Assembly: GCF_030056795.1 (NCBI RefSeq)
Contig: NZ_JASHKQ010000012.1
Span: 1 to 64,000 of the forward strand
Reading direction: 5' to 3'
Source of the DNA: Rhodococcus sp. IEGM 1381
Lineage (GTDB): Bacteria; Actinomycetota; Actinomycetes; Mycobacteriales; Mycobacteriaceae
Length of the DNA stretch: 64,000 nucleotides
Below are positions 21,501 through 51,300 of the stretch, in pieces. The position numbers and the translations under genes are program-made. Positions within the stretch are counted from its first letter, which is position 1. Every line of letters starts with the position of its first letter. Below the pieces are notes generated by a model. The model saw only the letters and a program-made list of their open reading frames with translations, ran no database searches and was not told the DNA's origin.

Positions 21501-23269
21501 AGCGAGTTTCCACCGAGCTCGAAGAAGTCGTCGTCGGCACCGACACGATCCATTCCGAGCAGCGCGCCGAAGGTCTCCGCCACGGTGATTTCGAGCGGCG
21601 TCGAGGGGCTACGAAACTCGGCCGCAGCGAAAACCGGAGCGGGCAACGCGGCCCGGTCCAGCTTGCCCACCGGCGTCAGAGGAATCGAGTCGAGTGCGAT
21701 GATCATCGACGGAACCATGTGCCGCGGAAGACGCTGTGCCGCAACCGAGAGCAACGATTGCTCGTCGAATGCTCCCGCCCCCGAGGGCAACACGTAGGAC
21801 ACCAGGGCGGTGGCTTTCGACGGTGTCTCCCGGCCGACCGTCACCGCGAACTCGACGCTCTCGTCGGCGGACAGAACGGAGTCGATCTCGCCCAGCTCGA
21901 CGCGGAAGCCACGGATCTTGACCTGGAAGTCGTTGCGGCCGATGTATTCGACCACCCGTTCACCCTTGTCCACTCGCCAGCGAACGACGTCCCCGGTGCG
22001 ATACATTCGCGCACCGTCCTCACCGAAGGGGCATGCGACGAAGCGGTCCGAAGTCAGGCCGAGTCTGCGGTGGTAGCCGCGAGCGAGTCCCGGTCCGGCC
22101 AAGTACAACTCGCCTGCCACCCCGTCGGGTGCGGCGTTCAGGGACGCATCGAGGACGTAGGCGGACATGCCACGAATCGGGCCGCCGATGGTCACCCGCT
22201 CGTTCTCGGCAATGGGTCCGCCGATATTGGTCATGATCGTCGTCTCGGTCGGCCCGTAACCGTTGTAGAAGCGGCGGTCCGGTGCCCATCGGTTGGCCAG
22301 CTCCGGCGGGCATGCTTCTCCGCCGACAACAACGGTCCGCAGGGTCGGAACCTCCACCGGGTTCACCGAGGCCAGCGCCGCCGGAGTGATGAAGGCATGG
22401 CTGACGCTCTCGGCGCGTACGAGCGCCGCCAGATCGTCTCCGCCGAGGATCGTCGGAGACGCCACGACCATCGTCGAACCGCGGCCGATGCTCATCAGGA
22501 GTTCGAGTACGGACGCGTCGAAGCTCGGTGACGCAAAATGCAGCACTCGTGACTGCGCTGTGAGCGAGTAGCGATCGATCTGTTCCTGACAGAAGTTGCT
22601 CAGACCGGAATGGGTGACGACGACGCCCTTGGGCAGACCGGTCGAGCCGGAGGTGTAGATCATGTACGCCGGGTGCGTCGGCTCGAGGGCCCGCCCCCGG
22701 TCCTCCGCCGTCACGGGCTCGGCGGACAGTTCATCGAGACGCATGATCATGTCGGCATCGTCGATCACGAGCCATTCGACATCGGCGGGCAGATCCTCGT
22801 GTACTGAGCCGACGGTCAGCCCGAGCAGGACTCCGGAGTCGGACACCATGTGCCGCACCCGGTCGGACGGGTAGTTCGGATCGATCGGCACGAACGCCGC
22901 GCCGGTCTTGGCCACCGCCCACAGCGCCGTCACGGACAGATCGGAGCGCGGAATCGACAGGGCGACGAAATCCTCGGGGCCGACGCCGCGCGCGATCAGC
23001 AAGCGGGCGAGCGCGGACGATCGGGCGTCGAGCTCGGCGTAGGTCCAGGTTCGGCCGTCGAACACGAGTGCACTCGAATCCGGTCCGAGTTCGACGGCCG
23101 AGGCCAGCAACTGAGGCAGCAGTGGGGTACGCGGGCGGCGACGAGTCGGACGCTCACGTCGCGCCGGTCGTTCTCTGGTTCGTGCTTCCCGGACGGGTTC
23201 TCCCGTACTTCTACCTACCGGGGTCCCGTCGCCAGTCGTTCCTGCAGTTCCCGACGTCTCGGTACCCAT
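9533..23269 (-). CDS. NRPS-3: terminal non-ribosomal peptide synthetase (A-T-C-A-T-C-A-T-E-C-A-T-TE)
   Basis: This 4,578-aa multidomain enzyme adds the last four residues and releases the peptide. Approximate residue layout: Arg-rich N-terminus 1-48, A1 49, T1 Ser 587, C2 651, A2 1113, T2 Ser 1654, C3 1711, A3 2173, T3 2704 (LGGDS, as usual before E), E 2744, C4 3230, A4 3716, T4 4267, thioesterase 4317-4578. It begins directly with an A domain; the partner C domain is the last C of NRPS-2, so one module is split over two proteins. The 48-residue leader is strongly basic (about 12 Arg) and may pair with the acidic pseudo-A tail of NRPS-2. The start ATG has a GGAG 11 bases upstream. The gene lies 219 bp after NRPS-2, further apart than NRPS-1 and NRPS-2. 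Confidence 0.95.
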   Translation of the reverse strand: MGTETSGTAGTTGDGTPVGRSTGEPVREARTRERPARRERPTRRRPRTPLLPQLLASAVELGPDSSALVFDGRTWTYAELDARSSALARLLIARGVGPEDFVALSIPRSDLSVTALWAVAKTGAAFVPIDPNYPSDRVRHMVSDSGVLLGLTVGSVHEDLPADVEWLVIDDADMIMRLDELSAEPVTAEDRGRALEPTHPAYMIYTSGSTGLPKGVVVTHSGLSNFCQEQIDRYSLTAQSRVLHFASPSFDASVLELLMSIGRGSTMVVASPTILGGDDLAALVRAESVSHAFITPAALASVNPVEVPTLRTVVVGGEACPPELANRWAPDRRFYNGYGPTETTIMTNIGGPIAENERVTIGGPIRGMSAYVLDASLNAAPDGVAGELYLAGPGLARGYHRRLGLTSDRFVACPFGEDGARMYRTGDVVRWRVDKGERVVEYIGRNDFQVKIRGFRVELGEIDSVLSADESVEFAVTVGRETPSKATALVSYVLPSGAGAFDEQSLLSVAAQRLPRHMVPSMIIALDSIPLTPVGKLDRAALPAPVFAAAEFRSPSTPLEITVAETFGALLGMDRVGADDDFFELGGNSLIATQLAARLGTATGTRVPARTVFEFSTVQALAAHLENASPDGDNSASGPQPVLAKRERPERIPLSLAQRRMWFLNRFDTTSGANNIPAAIDLRGTLDVQALSSAITDVVERHESLRTYYPEVDGTGYQVVRDAPASGITLEVEPVEADDVARRVRELAFAGFDVTQRVPVRLHLLELSADHYVFVLVAHHITADGSSVAPLVRDIMTAYVARSAGDAPGWEPMAVQYADYTLWQHEVLGSDDDPDSVAHRQISFWKSALDELPDQLDLPTDRSRPLDPSGVGRVLGFDIDASSTTAIERLARENGATPFMVVHAAFAVLLARLSDSTDVVVGSPIAGRGEEALDDVIGMFVNTLVLRTSVDPSHTFSDLLAQVREADLQAFAHADLPFERLVEVLDPIRSGDRHPLFQVALFFQNQATGTLELPDLTVAALDLGEVVAKFDLQLVLEDRAVGTEKHALAGTFTYAADLFDEETVRDIADRFVRLLARLTESPGLAVGDVDLLDAAERVRSTEHSAVEAVAVPDRPILEAYVRQVSATPDSPAVTFEDVTLTYADFDHKVNALARHLISRGVGPEVLVAVSIRRSIDLLVAIYAVVRAGGAYVPIDPDLPTERRSHILGTAAPLCLLTTATAVGSDESSNDDTAPESIAVDTLDPAIDGTPLRANELRALNTSSPAYVIFTSGSTGDPKGVAVSHRAVENQLAWMSAQYDMTDTDVYFQKTATTFDVSVWGFFLPLRTGGRVVLATPDGHRDPEYISASIARHGVTLTDFVPSMLTVFAAHARADECATLRDIFVIGEALPPETVTDFARVSSARVHNLYGPTEAAVSVTHHRAEPDSRGSVPIGVAEWNVGAVVLDRRLHAVPAGVQGELYLVGDQLARGYVARPDLTSDRFVAAVDGSGTRMYRTGDLVRRRPDGVLDYIGRTDFQVKFRGQRIELGDIESALLTSPDVNQAVVLVVPTATGDQLVAYVVPTVGAAPDRASLTEFVKNLLPAYMLPGAVVVLSALPLNSSGKLDRRALPSPSIDSRQYRAPSTPVEEIVAAAFGDVLGVDRVGLDDDFFDLGGNSLIATRLVARVGAAAGWRVPVRVLFEASTVAAFAAAVSALSTERAVPALEPVERPSEIPLSYAQQRMWFLNQFDTASAVDNLPLAISLTGDLDVAALQGAVSDIVHRHESLRTLYPETDGRARQSVVTEGIEVPDITPIAVRPDELVAVLTDAVGMPFDVTIQVPLRAWLYRLSDREYVLAVVVHHISGDAFSMGPLARDLAVAYSARTAGSAPAWSSLAVQYADYTLWQRRVLGEESDPESVLSKQLDFWARTLAGIPDRVDLPTDRPRPPVTSNRGAAARFEIDASLHDALGRIARENGSTLFMVVHAALAVLIARLAATDDVVIGTPIAGRGDAALDDLVGMFVNTLVLRTEVQPSSSFHTVLNTVRHSDLDAFAHADVPFERLVEKLNPERSQSRHPLFQIALSFQNPATSSLTLPDLTIAGVDIEDTSAKFDMQFTLSEQARSDGSPDGMAGVITYATDLFDADTVEEISARLVRVLAAVAADPETVVGDIELSAPGEVQDLLRGPVGTVPARTLADLMSDAVASNPDGVAMAQGADRVTYRELDETSAAIAETLIDRGVGPGTMVAVATRRSIESVTAVWAVTASGAAFVPVDPDYPDDRVRFMLSDSGVQVGLTTSDVVDSLPTDVDWIVVDTLVQPNTPVVQPDSIRRAQTGDAAYVIYTSGSTGKPKGVVVTHRGLANFAAEQSERYELTEYSRALHFASPSFDASVLELLLAVASASTLVIAPPRTYGGGELEALITRESVTHTFLTPTVLASIDPDAVTSLDVVIAGGEQCTPELVQRWSARVRFFNGYGPTETTIMTNISDALTSNDLLSIGGPIRGMASYVLDSRLRPVPLGVTGELYLAGVQLSRGYLRRHGLTAERFVANPFGDAVDRMYRTGDVVRWRKNNGSNVIEYVGRSDFQVKIRGFRIELGEIDSVVAAYPGVDFVATLGRTLPSGGTALVSYVRLQPGAHVDAADVRDHVGKSLPAHMVPSAVIVVDEVPLTPVGKLDRNALPEPVFETSAGREPSTDTERALSEVFAEVLGVDTVGVDDSFFALGGDSIVSIQLVSRARARGLNFGPRDVFELRTVAALAEIVESGAAEVLEELPGGGVGTIPLTPAVGFMVERAGGFDRFTQNLALELPSGITESQIVATLTAVVDRHDMLRAVLQRGVDGAWELRTREHGSVDVGAAVTRTAMDPALGDEDRRALAATALEGALGRLDPAAGRVVEFAWLDPTSPSGERTDDTGRLIVAAHHLVVDGVSWRIIVPDLISAWLQVSGGAVPTLDATGTSFRRWAHALADNAASDVRRAELPYWTSVVDNVELPVGPRDFDPAVDLASTVRKVHIEVDEATTDAVTAAIPTAFNAGVDDVLLAALSLAVARWRGERGEQSSSVLIRLEGHGREESLAPGADLSRTVGWFTGIYPVRLELDAIDIGDAFSGGSAAGTVLKSVKEQLRSIPDKGLGYGLLRYMGDPAFAPPSAAHAQISFNYLGRVSAADIPEGMGAVGWIPAGDLGDLTGTPDADAPAMAPIDINAVVVGGRLTADFGFPTTLLSEPDVQALAEHWRDALTSIVEHGGRDGAGGLTPSDLPLVHLSQRDIERIESELPAVGDIWPLSPLQNGLLFHASISEATTDVYTTQIQLHLGGDVDADRLHTAADRILERYSNLRTAFLRDETGTAVQVVVDSVRVPWRTVDLTVADSDSTSAEELLRSEQALGFDMTTPPLIRFLLVRTSVDRWTLGVTSHHILLDGWSMPILMKDLLILYATRGETSVLPRVRPYRNFLAWLSTRAIGDSLDAWRRAFAGLDDPTLISQRATGDAGAEGIAEKKLVLSGADASRLSERASELGVTMNTLVQVAWGILLSRLLTRDDVVFGTTVSGRPAELDGIESMVGLFINTVPVRFTQDATTSIEDLVHRTQREQSGLLDHHYVGLTDIQQAVGTGAMFDTLVVFESYPIDKSGLSAASSIDGMSVMGVDTKDATHYPLTMVVVADAEITFTLKYRTDLIDAEAAASMTTRFARVLGAVAGDSTGAAGSIDILDRDERTQVLQTWNGVTKEAVAEPDSDNSDESLISLFEKQVLAAPDATAVVFGDSRVTYRELDVRAEHLAGALERRGATRETLVAVALPRGIELIVGLLAVLKSGAGYLPVDTSLPVDRARFMIEDARPVGVLTDSDGASAYAEFGVPVIDVEDARGSDEEHRQTTARRAAVRSGADLAYVIYTSGSTGTPKGVAVPNENVVRLFRNTDRTFDFGPGDVWTMFHSFAFDFSVWEIWGPLLHGGTLVVVEHATSRSPQEFVELVAREGVTMLSQTPSAFYQFIDAERTASASPTALRHIVFGGEALDPSKLTGWFDAHGTDAPLLSNMYGITETTVHVTHHEVRGVDENVRHPIGTAIDGLGTYVLDQGLRPVPVGVVGEVYVFGVQLARGYLGRAGLTVGRFVANPFHGVGARMYRTGDLAQWTPQGTLDYVGRADSQVQLRGFRIELGEIEAALSSVPGVKQTVAVVREDGHLGSQLVGYVVPDAAAGASLDVDLVREHVARRLASYMVPDAVMVLDSLPLTVNGKLDRRALPDPQLRRIEFRAPTTELEAEVAASVADVLGLGDIGLDDRFFELGGNSLLAAKLAARIRSRCGAAVSVQWVLTEPTVELLARRIHEASASEETTAADPLAAVLPIRGGGDGPALFCIHPMIGLAWNYAALAETTAPGRPIYGLQLPRLLDASASLRTMDEQAEFYAREILRVQPTGPIHLLGWSFGGVLAHAVAVALRASGNDVGVVAMLDSLPTVDETVFVEEFADNLRALGIGGVGEFENVRSAATRRQVVDLVLAELDMFDEQQVSNLYDDAVSSATKINGYSPATLEGDLLFFSASHDHPSAADAALMWSPFVSGTIENVDVDTTHANMTTPESLAVVGQVLDTAMAAAERRTID
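9536..10318 (-). other. NRPS-3 type I thioesterase domain (release)
   Basis: The C-terminal ~260 residues form an alpha/beta-hydrolase thioesterase. It opens with FCIHPM, has the nucleophile motif GWSFGG (Ser about 4403, near 10061) and a His in DTTHANM near residue 4549. It should take the finished chain from T4 and hydrolyse or cyclise it. With so many Ser/Thr hydroxyls in the predicted chain, a macrolactone is possible. Confidence 0.9.
10319..13578 (-). other. NRPS-3 module 4 (C-A-T), Thr-like specificity
   Basis: The C domain is of the D-accepting (DCL) type, with the DIWPLSPLQNGLLFH opening and HHILLDG active site, as expected after an E domain. Pocket residues of A4 read DFWSVGMVHK by eye, one or two changes from the Thr/allo-Thr code DFWN(I/V)GMVHK. 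The A8 motif is QVQLRG instead of QVKIRG. The carrier Ser codon is near 10470. This adds the final residue before release. Confidence 0.82.
13579..18136 (-). other. NRPS-3 module 3 (C-A-T-E), D-hydrophobic residue
   Basis: Pocket residues of A3 read DALFIGGIMK, almost the same as module 1 of this protein and suggesting a bulky hydrophobic or aromatic amino acid; I know no exact match. The E domain (about 13579-15036) has HHLVVDG and converts the residue to the D form; its carrier has the LGGDSI motif usual before E. The C domain motif reads HHISGDA (near 17740) instead of HHxxxDG: the final Gly is Ala. Confidence 0.8.
18137..21317 (-). other. NRPS-3 module 2 (C-A-T), unknown specificity
   Basis: The C domain is LCL-like (HHITADG). 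Pocket residues of A2 read DVWDFILVSK: the Ser-like DVW start combined with Asp278, Ile301 and Ser331. I know no standard code that matches. The residue after the A4 motif is also odd (VWGFF where VWEFF is usual). Confidence 0.78.
21318..23125 (-). other. NRPS-3 module 1 (A-T, its C domain is on NRPS-2), hydrophobic specificity
   Basis: Pocket residues read DALFVGGIMK, differing from module 3 of this protein only by Val/Ile at position 299, so the two modules probably load the same hydrophobic or aromatic amino acid. There is no C domain in front: the preceding 48 residues are a basic leader. The carrier motif LGGNSL is near 21505. Confidence 0.8.
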
Positions 23270-23488
23270 CTACTGTCGAACTCCTCACCTCGAACGGCCG
23301 CGTTGCCGTCCGCACCCTGACCATCGGTTCTCCGTGCCCGAGCCCTCCGGGTAACGGCCGTTCGTGTTTCCGCCGATACCCGCAGTCGTCCGGTACTCAT
23401 CCAACGCCGTATCGGGCTGTGCGCGCGGACCGTTACCGCACATCGACTCCTGCCCCACCGGACGACCGAGTCTATCGACCCGGCAGGC
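23270..23488. other. NRPS-2/NRPS-3 intergenic region with a 10-bp inverted repeat
   Basis: No gene is visible in these 219 bp. CGAACGGCCG at 23291-23300 and its exact inverse CGGCCGTTCG at 23355-23364 could pair across a 54-base loop in the leftward transcript. A second, weaker pair is CCGATAC (23373-23379) and GTATCGG (23409-23415). The spacing would allow a separate promoter or an RNA structure setting the ratio of the two subunits; neither is proven. Confidence 0.4.
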
Positions 23489-45247
<21,759 letters not shown>

Positions 45248-45255
45248 CTAACTTT

Positions 45256-45262
45256 TCCTCCT
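45256..45262 (-). promoter_or_regulatory. strong ribosome-binding site of NRPS-2
   Basis: AGGAGGA lies 8 bases before the ATG at 45247, a near-perfect Shine-Dalgarno sequence in the 53-bp gap after the NRPS-1 stop. It fixes the start of NRPS-2 and hence the existence of its N-terminal pseudo-A fragment. Confidence 0.85.
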
Positions 45263-45300
45263 GATCGATACACGTGCACAACCGGCGAGCTCGGCATTCG

Positions 45301-48300
45301 TCACGACGACGCGATCACCGACTCCGCCCGTTCGATCAACGATGCCAGAGTGGTGGTGAGTCCCTCCGCACCGAGTGCGGGCAAGATGCCCGGAACCAGC
45401 GCCGACAACGTCACCGTCACGAGAGCCTGCGGTTTCATCGCAGAGCCCATGGTTGCCGACATCTGCGCCAACCTTGTGTGCAGGGCAGCGAAATCGACCG
45501 CTGTCGATTCGTGTTCGACGGCCACCGCATCGGGGGCGACGGCGGCCGCCCGGGCGATCAACTCGGGCAGATCGTCCGTCGTCTTGGGCTTGGCTCGCGG
45601 CGCGAACTCCGCCTTCTCCTCGTCCGAGAGGATGTCGATGGACCGCAGCACCACGTGGGGATCGGAGACTACGGCGTTCAGAATCCTCAGCAGCCGATCT
45701 GCGAACGTCGCCACCGACGACTCGTCGAGGATCGACGTCGCGTAGGTGAACGTCGCCTCGATGTCCTGCAGTGCCCCGGTGTCGTCGAAGGTCTCGACAG
45801 CGGTCAGCTGCAGATCGAACTTGGCCTGGTCCTCACCCGCAGGCACCGCCTGCACCTGCAGACCAGGAAGCTCGAACGTTCCGGTCACATGATTCTGGAA
45901 CGTCAGCATCGCCTGGAACAGCGGGGTGTAGGCACTGGACCGCTCCCGGCCGAGCGCGTCCACGAGCCGCTCGAACGGTACGTCCGCGTGTCCGAACGCC
46001 GCCAGGTCCTTGTCCTTGGCCTGCTGCACCAGGTCGAGGAACGTGCCGTTCGGATCGATCTGCGTACGCAGCACCAAAGTGTTGACGAACATTCCGACCA
46101 GGTCGTCCAACTGCTTCTCGCCGCGGCCGGCTGTGGGCGTGCCGATACTGATGTCGGAGGAGTTGCTCAACCTGCCGAGCAGCACGGCGAATGCGCTGTG
46201 CACCACCATGAACGTCGTCGCCGCGTGCTCGCGGGCGATCTTTTCGATCGCCGACGCGATGTCGGTGCCGAACGTGAACCCGTACGAGGCACCCTGCATC
46301 GTCGGACGAGGCGGGCGCGGACGGTCGAGCGGCAGCGCCAGCTGTTGCGGTGCCCCGGCCAATTCGGTGGTCCAGTAGGCCAGTTGCTTCGCGAGCGGAC
46401 TGTCGGGATCGCTCTCGCTGCCGAGGACGTCACGCTGCCACAGCGCGAAGTCGGCGTACTGCACCTCCAGCGGCGTCCATGCCGGCATCTCCCCCGCGAC
46501 CCGGGCGGTATAGGCGACCATGACATCGCGGATCAACGGGCCCATCGAAAAACCGTCGGCGGCAATGTGATGCGCGACCACGGCGAGGACGTACTCGCCG
46601 TCACCGACCTGCAGCAGCGCAGCCCGAACCGGAGCGGTCTTCGTGACGTCGAATCCGGCGGACAGGATTTCGGTCAGTCGCGATATCACTGCTTCCGGCG
46701 TCACCTGCTCGGGCGTCAGATCGACCCCCACCTCGGCGACGGCCCCGATCTGTTGCACCGGCCCATCCACCGAATCCGGGTAGGCCGTGCGCAGGACCTC
46801 GTGGCGTCCGAGGACGTCGTCGAATGCCCCGCGCAGAGAATCGATGTCGAGTTCGCCGGTCAGCCGGACCGCGACAGGAATGTTGTACGCCGACGAACCG
46901 GGGTCGATCCGGTTGATCGTCCACATTCTTTCCTGGGCAATCGACAGCGAAAGCATCTCGGGGCGTTCGCGGACGGTCAGCTCTCGACGCGCACCGCCGC
47001 CCACGAGAGGAGCGATATGTGCGGCCAGACCCGCGACGGTGGACGCCGCGAACACCGCGCGCACCGGAACCTGCGCATCGAGTGCCTGACCCAGCCTCGA
47101 GACCAACTGCGTAGCGATCAGCGAATTGCCACCGAGCGCGAAGAAGTCGTCGTCGAGACCGACGCGGTCGAGCCCGAGCAATTCGGCCACGGTCGTCGCG
47201 ACGACCTCTTCGATCGGGGTGACCGGGGCACGGAATTCGGCAACCTCGAACTGCGGCGCGGGCAACGCTTTTCGGTCCAGCTTGCCGTTGGCGTTGAGCG
47301 GAAGAGCATCGAGAACGACGAACGCAGCCGGCACCATGTAGGACGGCACAGCGCGAGCGAGTTCCGTCTCGACCACTCCCACGTCGAGGACAACTCCGGC
47401 CCGTCCGACGACGTAGGCGACCAACTGGTCCCCCATGGATTCGCGGGAGTGCACGACCACTGCGGTCTCGGCCACCGTGGCCAGAGCGCGCAGAGCCGAC
47501 TCGATTTCGCCGAGCTCGATGCGGAAACCACGAATCTTGACCTGGAAGTCGGCGCGCTCGATGTACTCGAGGTGTGCTGCTGCCGGTGCGCCGTCGGTGT
47601 GCGAAACCCGCCAGCGCACGAGGTCACCCGTGCGGTACATCCGCCCGCCGTCCACCGAGAACGGGTTCGCAACGAAACGTTCTGCAGTGAGGTCCTCGCG
47701 GCCGAAGTAGCCGCGTGCAAGCTGATCACCGGCGAGGTAGAGCTCGCCGGTGATTCCGGCCGGGACCGGGTGCAGACGCGAATCGAGTACGTGGACAGCA
47801 GTGTTCGCTTCGGGCACACCGATGGGAACGACGGCGGTGTCGGCGTCGGTCACCGGGTGAGCGGTCACCGACACTGCGGCCTCGGTCGGCCCGTACAGGT
47901 TGTACAGCGCGGCGATGTCCTGACGACGGAACTGCTGAGCAAGGGCGGCCGGAAGTGCTTCGCCGATAGCCAGCACGCGGCGCAGTGAGGAGCCGAGTGC
48001 ACCGCCGGCGACGGTGGTCAGCATCGACAACATCGACGGCACCAGGTGCAGAGTGGTCACCTCGTGCTCGCGAATCGCCGCGAGCAGATAGTCCGGATCG
48101 CGATGCCCGTCGGGAGCTGCGATGACGACACGACCGCCCGACGTCGGCTGAGACCAGAACTCCCACACCGAGAGGTCGAACGTTGCCGTCGTCTTGAGCA
48201 GCGACGCATCCTCGCTACCGAGGCCGTACTCCTCACGCATCCATTCGAGCTGATTGACGATGGCACCGTGGCTCACTGCGACACCCTTGGGGCGCCCGGT

Positions 48301-51300
48301 CGAACCGGAGGTGAAGATGACGTACGCGGTGTTCTCCGGGCGCAACACGGACGACCGCTCGTGCGGCGTCACCGGCTCGGCGGAGTAGCCGGACAGGTCC
48401 AGTTGGGTGATGTCGACGGCCGTCGCGACCGAGGCGATATCGTCCTCGGCTGCCCCAACCCCAGCGACGAGCACACACAGCGGGGCGGCGGTCTCGAGCA
48501 CGAACGCGTTGCGCTCGAACGGCTGATCCGGGTCGAGCGGAACATACGCACCACCCGCGGCCGAGATCGCGTACATGCCGACGAGCAGATCGACGGAGCG
48601 CCGAATCGCCAGGCCCACACGCGCTTCCGGTCCTACGCCGATGGAGATCAGATGACGGGCCAGCCGTGCGACGCGATCGGAGAACTCACCGTAGGTGAGC
48701 GTGCCCTCGTCGTGGATCAGAGCCACCGCGCTACGATCACGCGCGGCCGATGCGGCGAACAGGTCGGTCAGCGTGCTCTCGGAGATGGTGCGCTGCGTGT
48801 CGTTCCAGTGCGAGAGGATGGTCTCGCGCTCGTCGCCGAGCAAGAGATCCAGATCGCCGATGGCCGTCGCAGGTGATGCGACTATCGCGCCCAACAGTTG
48901 CTGGAACCGATCGACCAGAGTCCGAGCGGTTCGCTCGTCGAACAGATCTGTGGCGTAGGTCAACATGGCCCCGAACCCGCCGTGCTCGCCGCTCTGTGGG
49001 TCGCTCGATCCGGGCGTATCGGTGACGATCAGGTGCAGATCGAACTGAGATGTCGTCGAGTCGGTGTCGAGTGCCGAGATATCGAGACCGTCCAACTCGA
49101 AGCTGCGGCGCACGAAGTTCTGGAAGGAGAAGCCCACCTGGAACAGCGGATGCCGAGCCGTCGAACGGGTCGGATTCACCACCTCGACCAGACGCTCGAA
49201 CGGAATGTCCGCGTGCGCGAACGCCTGCAGGTCGGTCTCGCGAGCCGCTACCAGAAGGTCCTCGAAGCTGGCATCGGCGCGCGCGTCGAGACGCAACACC
49301 AACGTGTTGACGAACATGCCGACGAGGTTCTCGATCTCCGCTTCGCCGCGGCCGGCAATCGGGGTACCGACCACGATGTCCTGCGAGCCGGAGATGCGAG
49401 CCAGCAGTGTCGCGAATGCTGCGTGCACGGCCATGAACACCGTGGCGTTGTGAGTACGTGCGAGTGCGACCAGAGCGGCCCGGATCTCGGCATCGATGTA
49501 AAAATCGATGCGGCTACCGCGGAAGGTCTGTTCTGCAGGCCGTGGGTGATCCAACGGCAGATCCAGTTGGTCGGGAAGGTCGGCCAACGCGTCCGTCCAG
49601 TACCGAATCTGTTGCGCTGCGATCGAGTCGGCGTCGCCGTCGTTGCCGAGTACCTCCCGCTGCCACAGCGCGTAGTCGGCGTACTGGACGGTCAACGGAG
49701 ACCACTGCGGATCGGACCGACGGGAGCGCGCGGCGTACGCCGTCATCACGTCGGTCGAGAGGGGAACGGTGGACAACCCGTCGGCACTGATGTGGTGGAT
49801 GACCATTCCGAGCACGAACTCGGTGTCGGACACCCGAAAGAGCACCGCCTTCAACGGGATCGACGCGGTGACGTCGAAGGTGGTCGCCAACAGTTCGCCG
49901 ACGCGGGTGGCGACGGATTCGGCATCGGTGTCCACGACGGTCAGTGCTGTGCGCGCCTCGGACATCGGCACGATCACCTGATGTGGTCCGTCCGGCGAGT
50001 CCGGGTACACCGAACGCATGGTCTCGTGGCGTTCGATCACGTCGAGGACGGCCTGCCCCAGCGCGTCGACGTCGAGGCTGCCGCTCAACCGCATCGCGAA
50101 CGGGATGTTGTACGCCGTCGACGAGTTGTCGAACCGGTTGAGGAACCACATGCGCTGCTGCGCCAGCGACAACGGGACGAAGTCCGGTCGCGGCCGCGCC
50201 ACCAGTGCAGGGCGCTCGGGCCCGGAGCTGCGTTCCACGCGGTGCGCCAGCGACTCGACCGTCGATGCCTCGAACAACATCCGCACCGGCACGTTTCGGC
50301 CGAGGGCGGCACCGATCCGAGAGACCACCTGGGTTGCGACGAGCGAGTTTCCACCGAGCTCGAAGAAGTCGTCGTCGAGTCCGACGCGATCCACTCCCAG
50401 CACACCGGCGAAGACACCGGCAACGATCTCCTCGATCGGAGTGGACGGCGAACGGAACTGCCGAAGCTGAGCTGCGGGCGCGGGAAGCGCGCGCCGGTCG
50501 AGCTTTCCGTTGACCGTCAACGGAATGGTGTCGAGTACGACGAACGCGGACGGGACCATGTAGTCGGGGAGGTTCTCGGCGACCGATGAGCGCAGGGTGT
50601 CGACGTCCACGACAGCACCTGCGGCGGGCACCACATAAGCAACCAGTCGAGCCGAGCCCGGAGTGTCCTCGCGGGCGATCACGGCGGCTTGGCCCACGGC
50701 CGCCGCCGCGGCAACAGCGGATTCGACCTCGCCCAGCTCGATCCGGAATCCTCGAATCTTGACCTGATCGTCGGCACGACCGACGAACTCGAGTTCGCCC
50801 GAGGCGGACCAGCGCGCGACATCGCCGGTGCGGTACAGCACCGATCCGTCCGCGGCGAACGGATCGGCCACGAACCGGGTGGCGCTCAATCCTGCTCGTC
50901 CGAGATATCCGCGTGCGACCTGCCCACCCGAGACGTACATCTCGCCGGGAACTCCGACCGGAAGCACCCCGAGCCGGGAGTCGAGCACGTACACCGAGAG
51001 TCCTGAAATTGCCCGTCCCACCAAAGATCCCGAGGCGGACGCGGCCGACGTCACATCGAGCTCGCGGTGCGACACGTGCACCGTGGTCTCGGTGATTCCG
51101 TACATGTTCACCAGTCGCGGACGGCTGTCACCGTGCCGGGCGAACCAGCCGGACAGCCTGCGCAGCTCGAGTGCCTCACCGCCGAAGATCACGAACCGCA
51201 GCGCGTAATCGGCTGTCGTGGCAGAGGTTCGATCAGCCTCGTCCAACTGATAGAAGGCCGACGGTGTCTGGTTGAGCACGGTCACCCGCTCGGAGACCAG

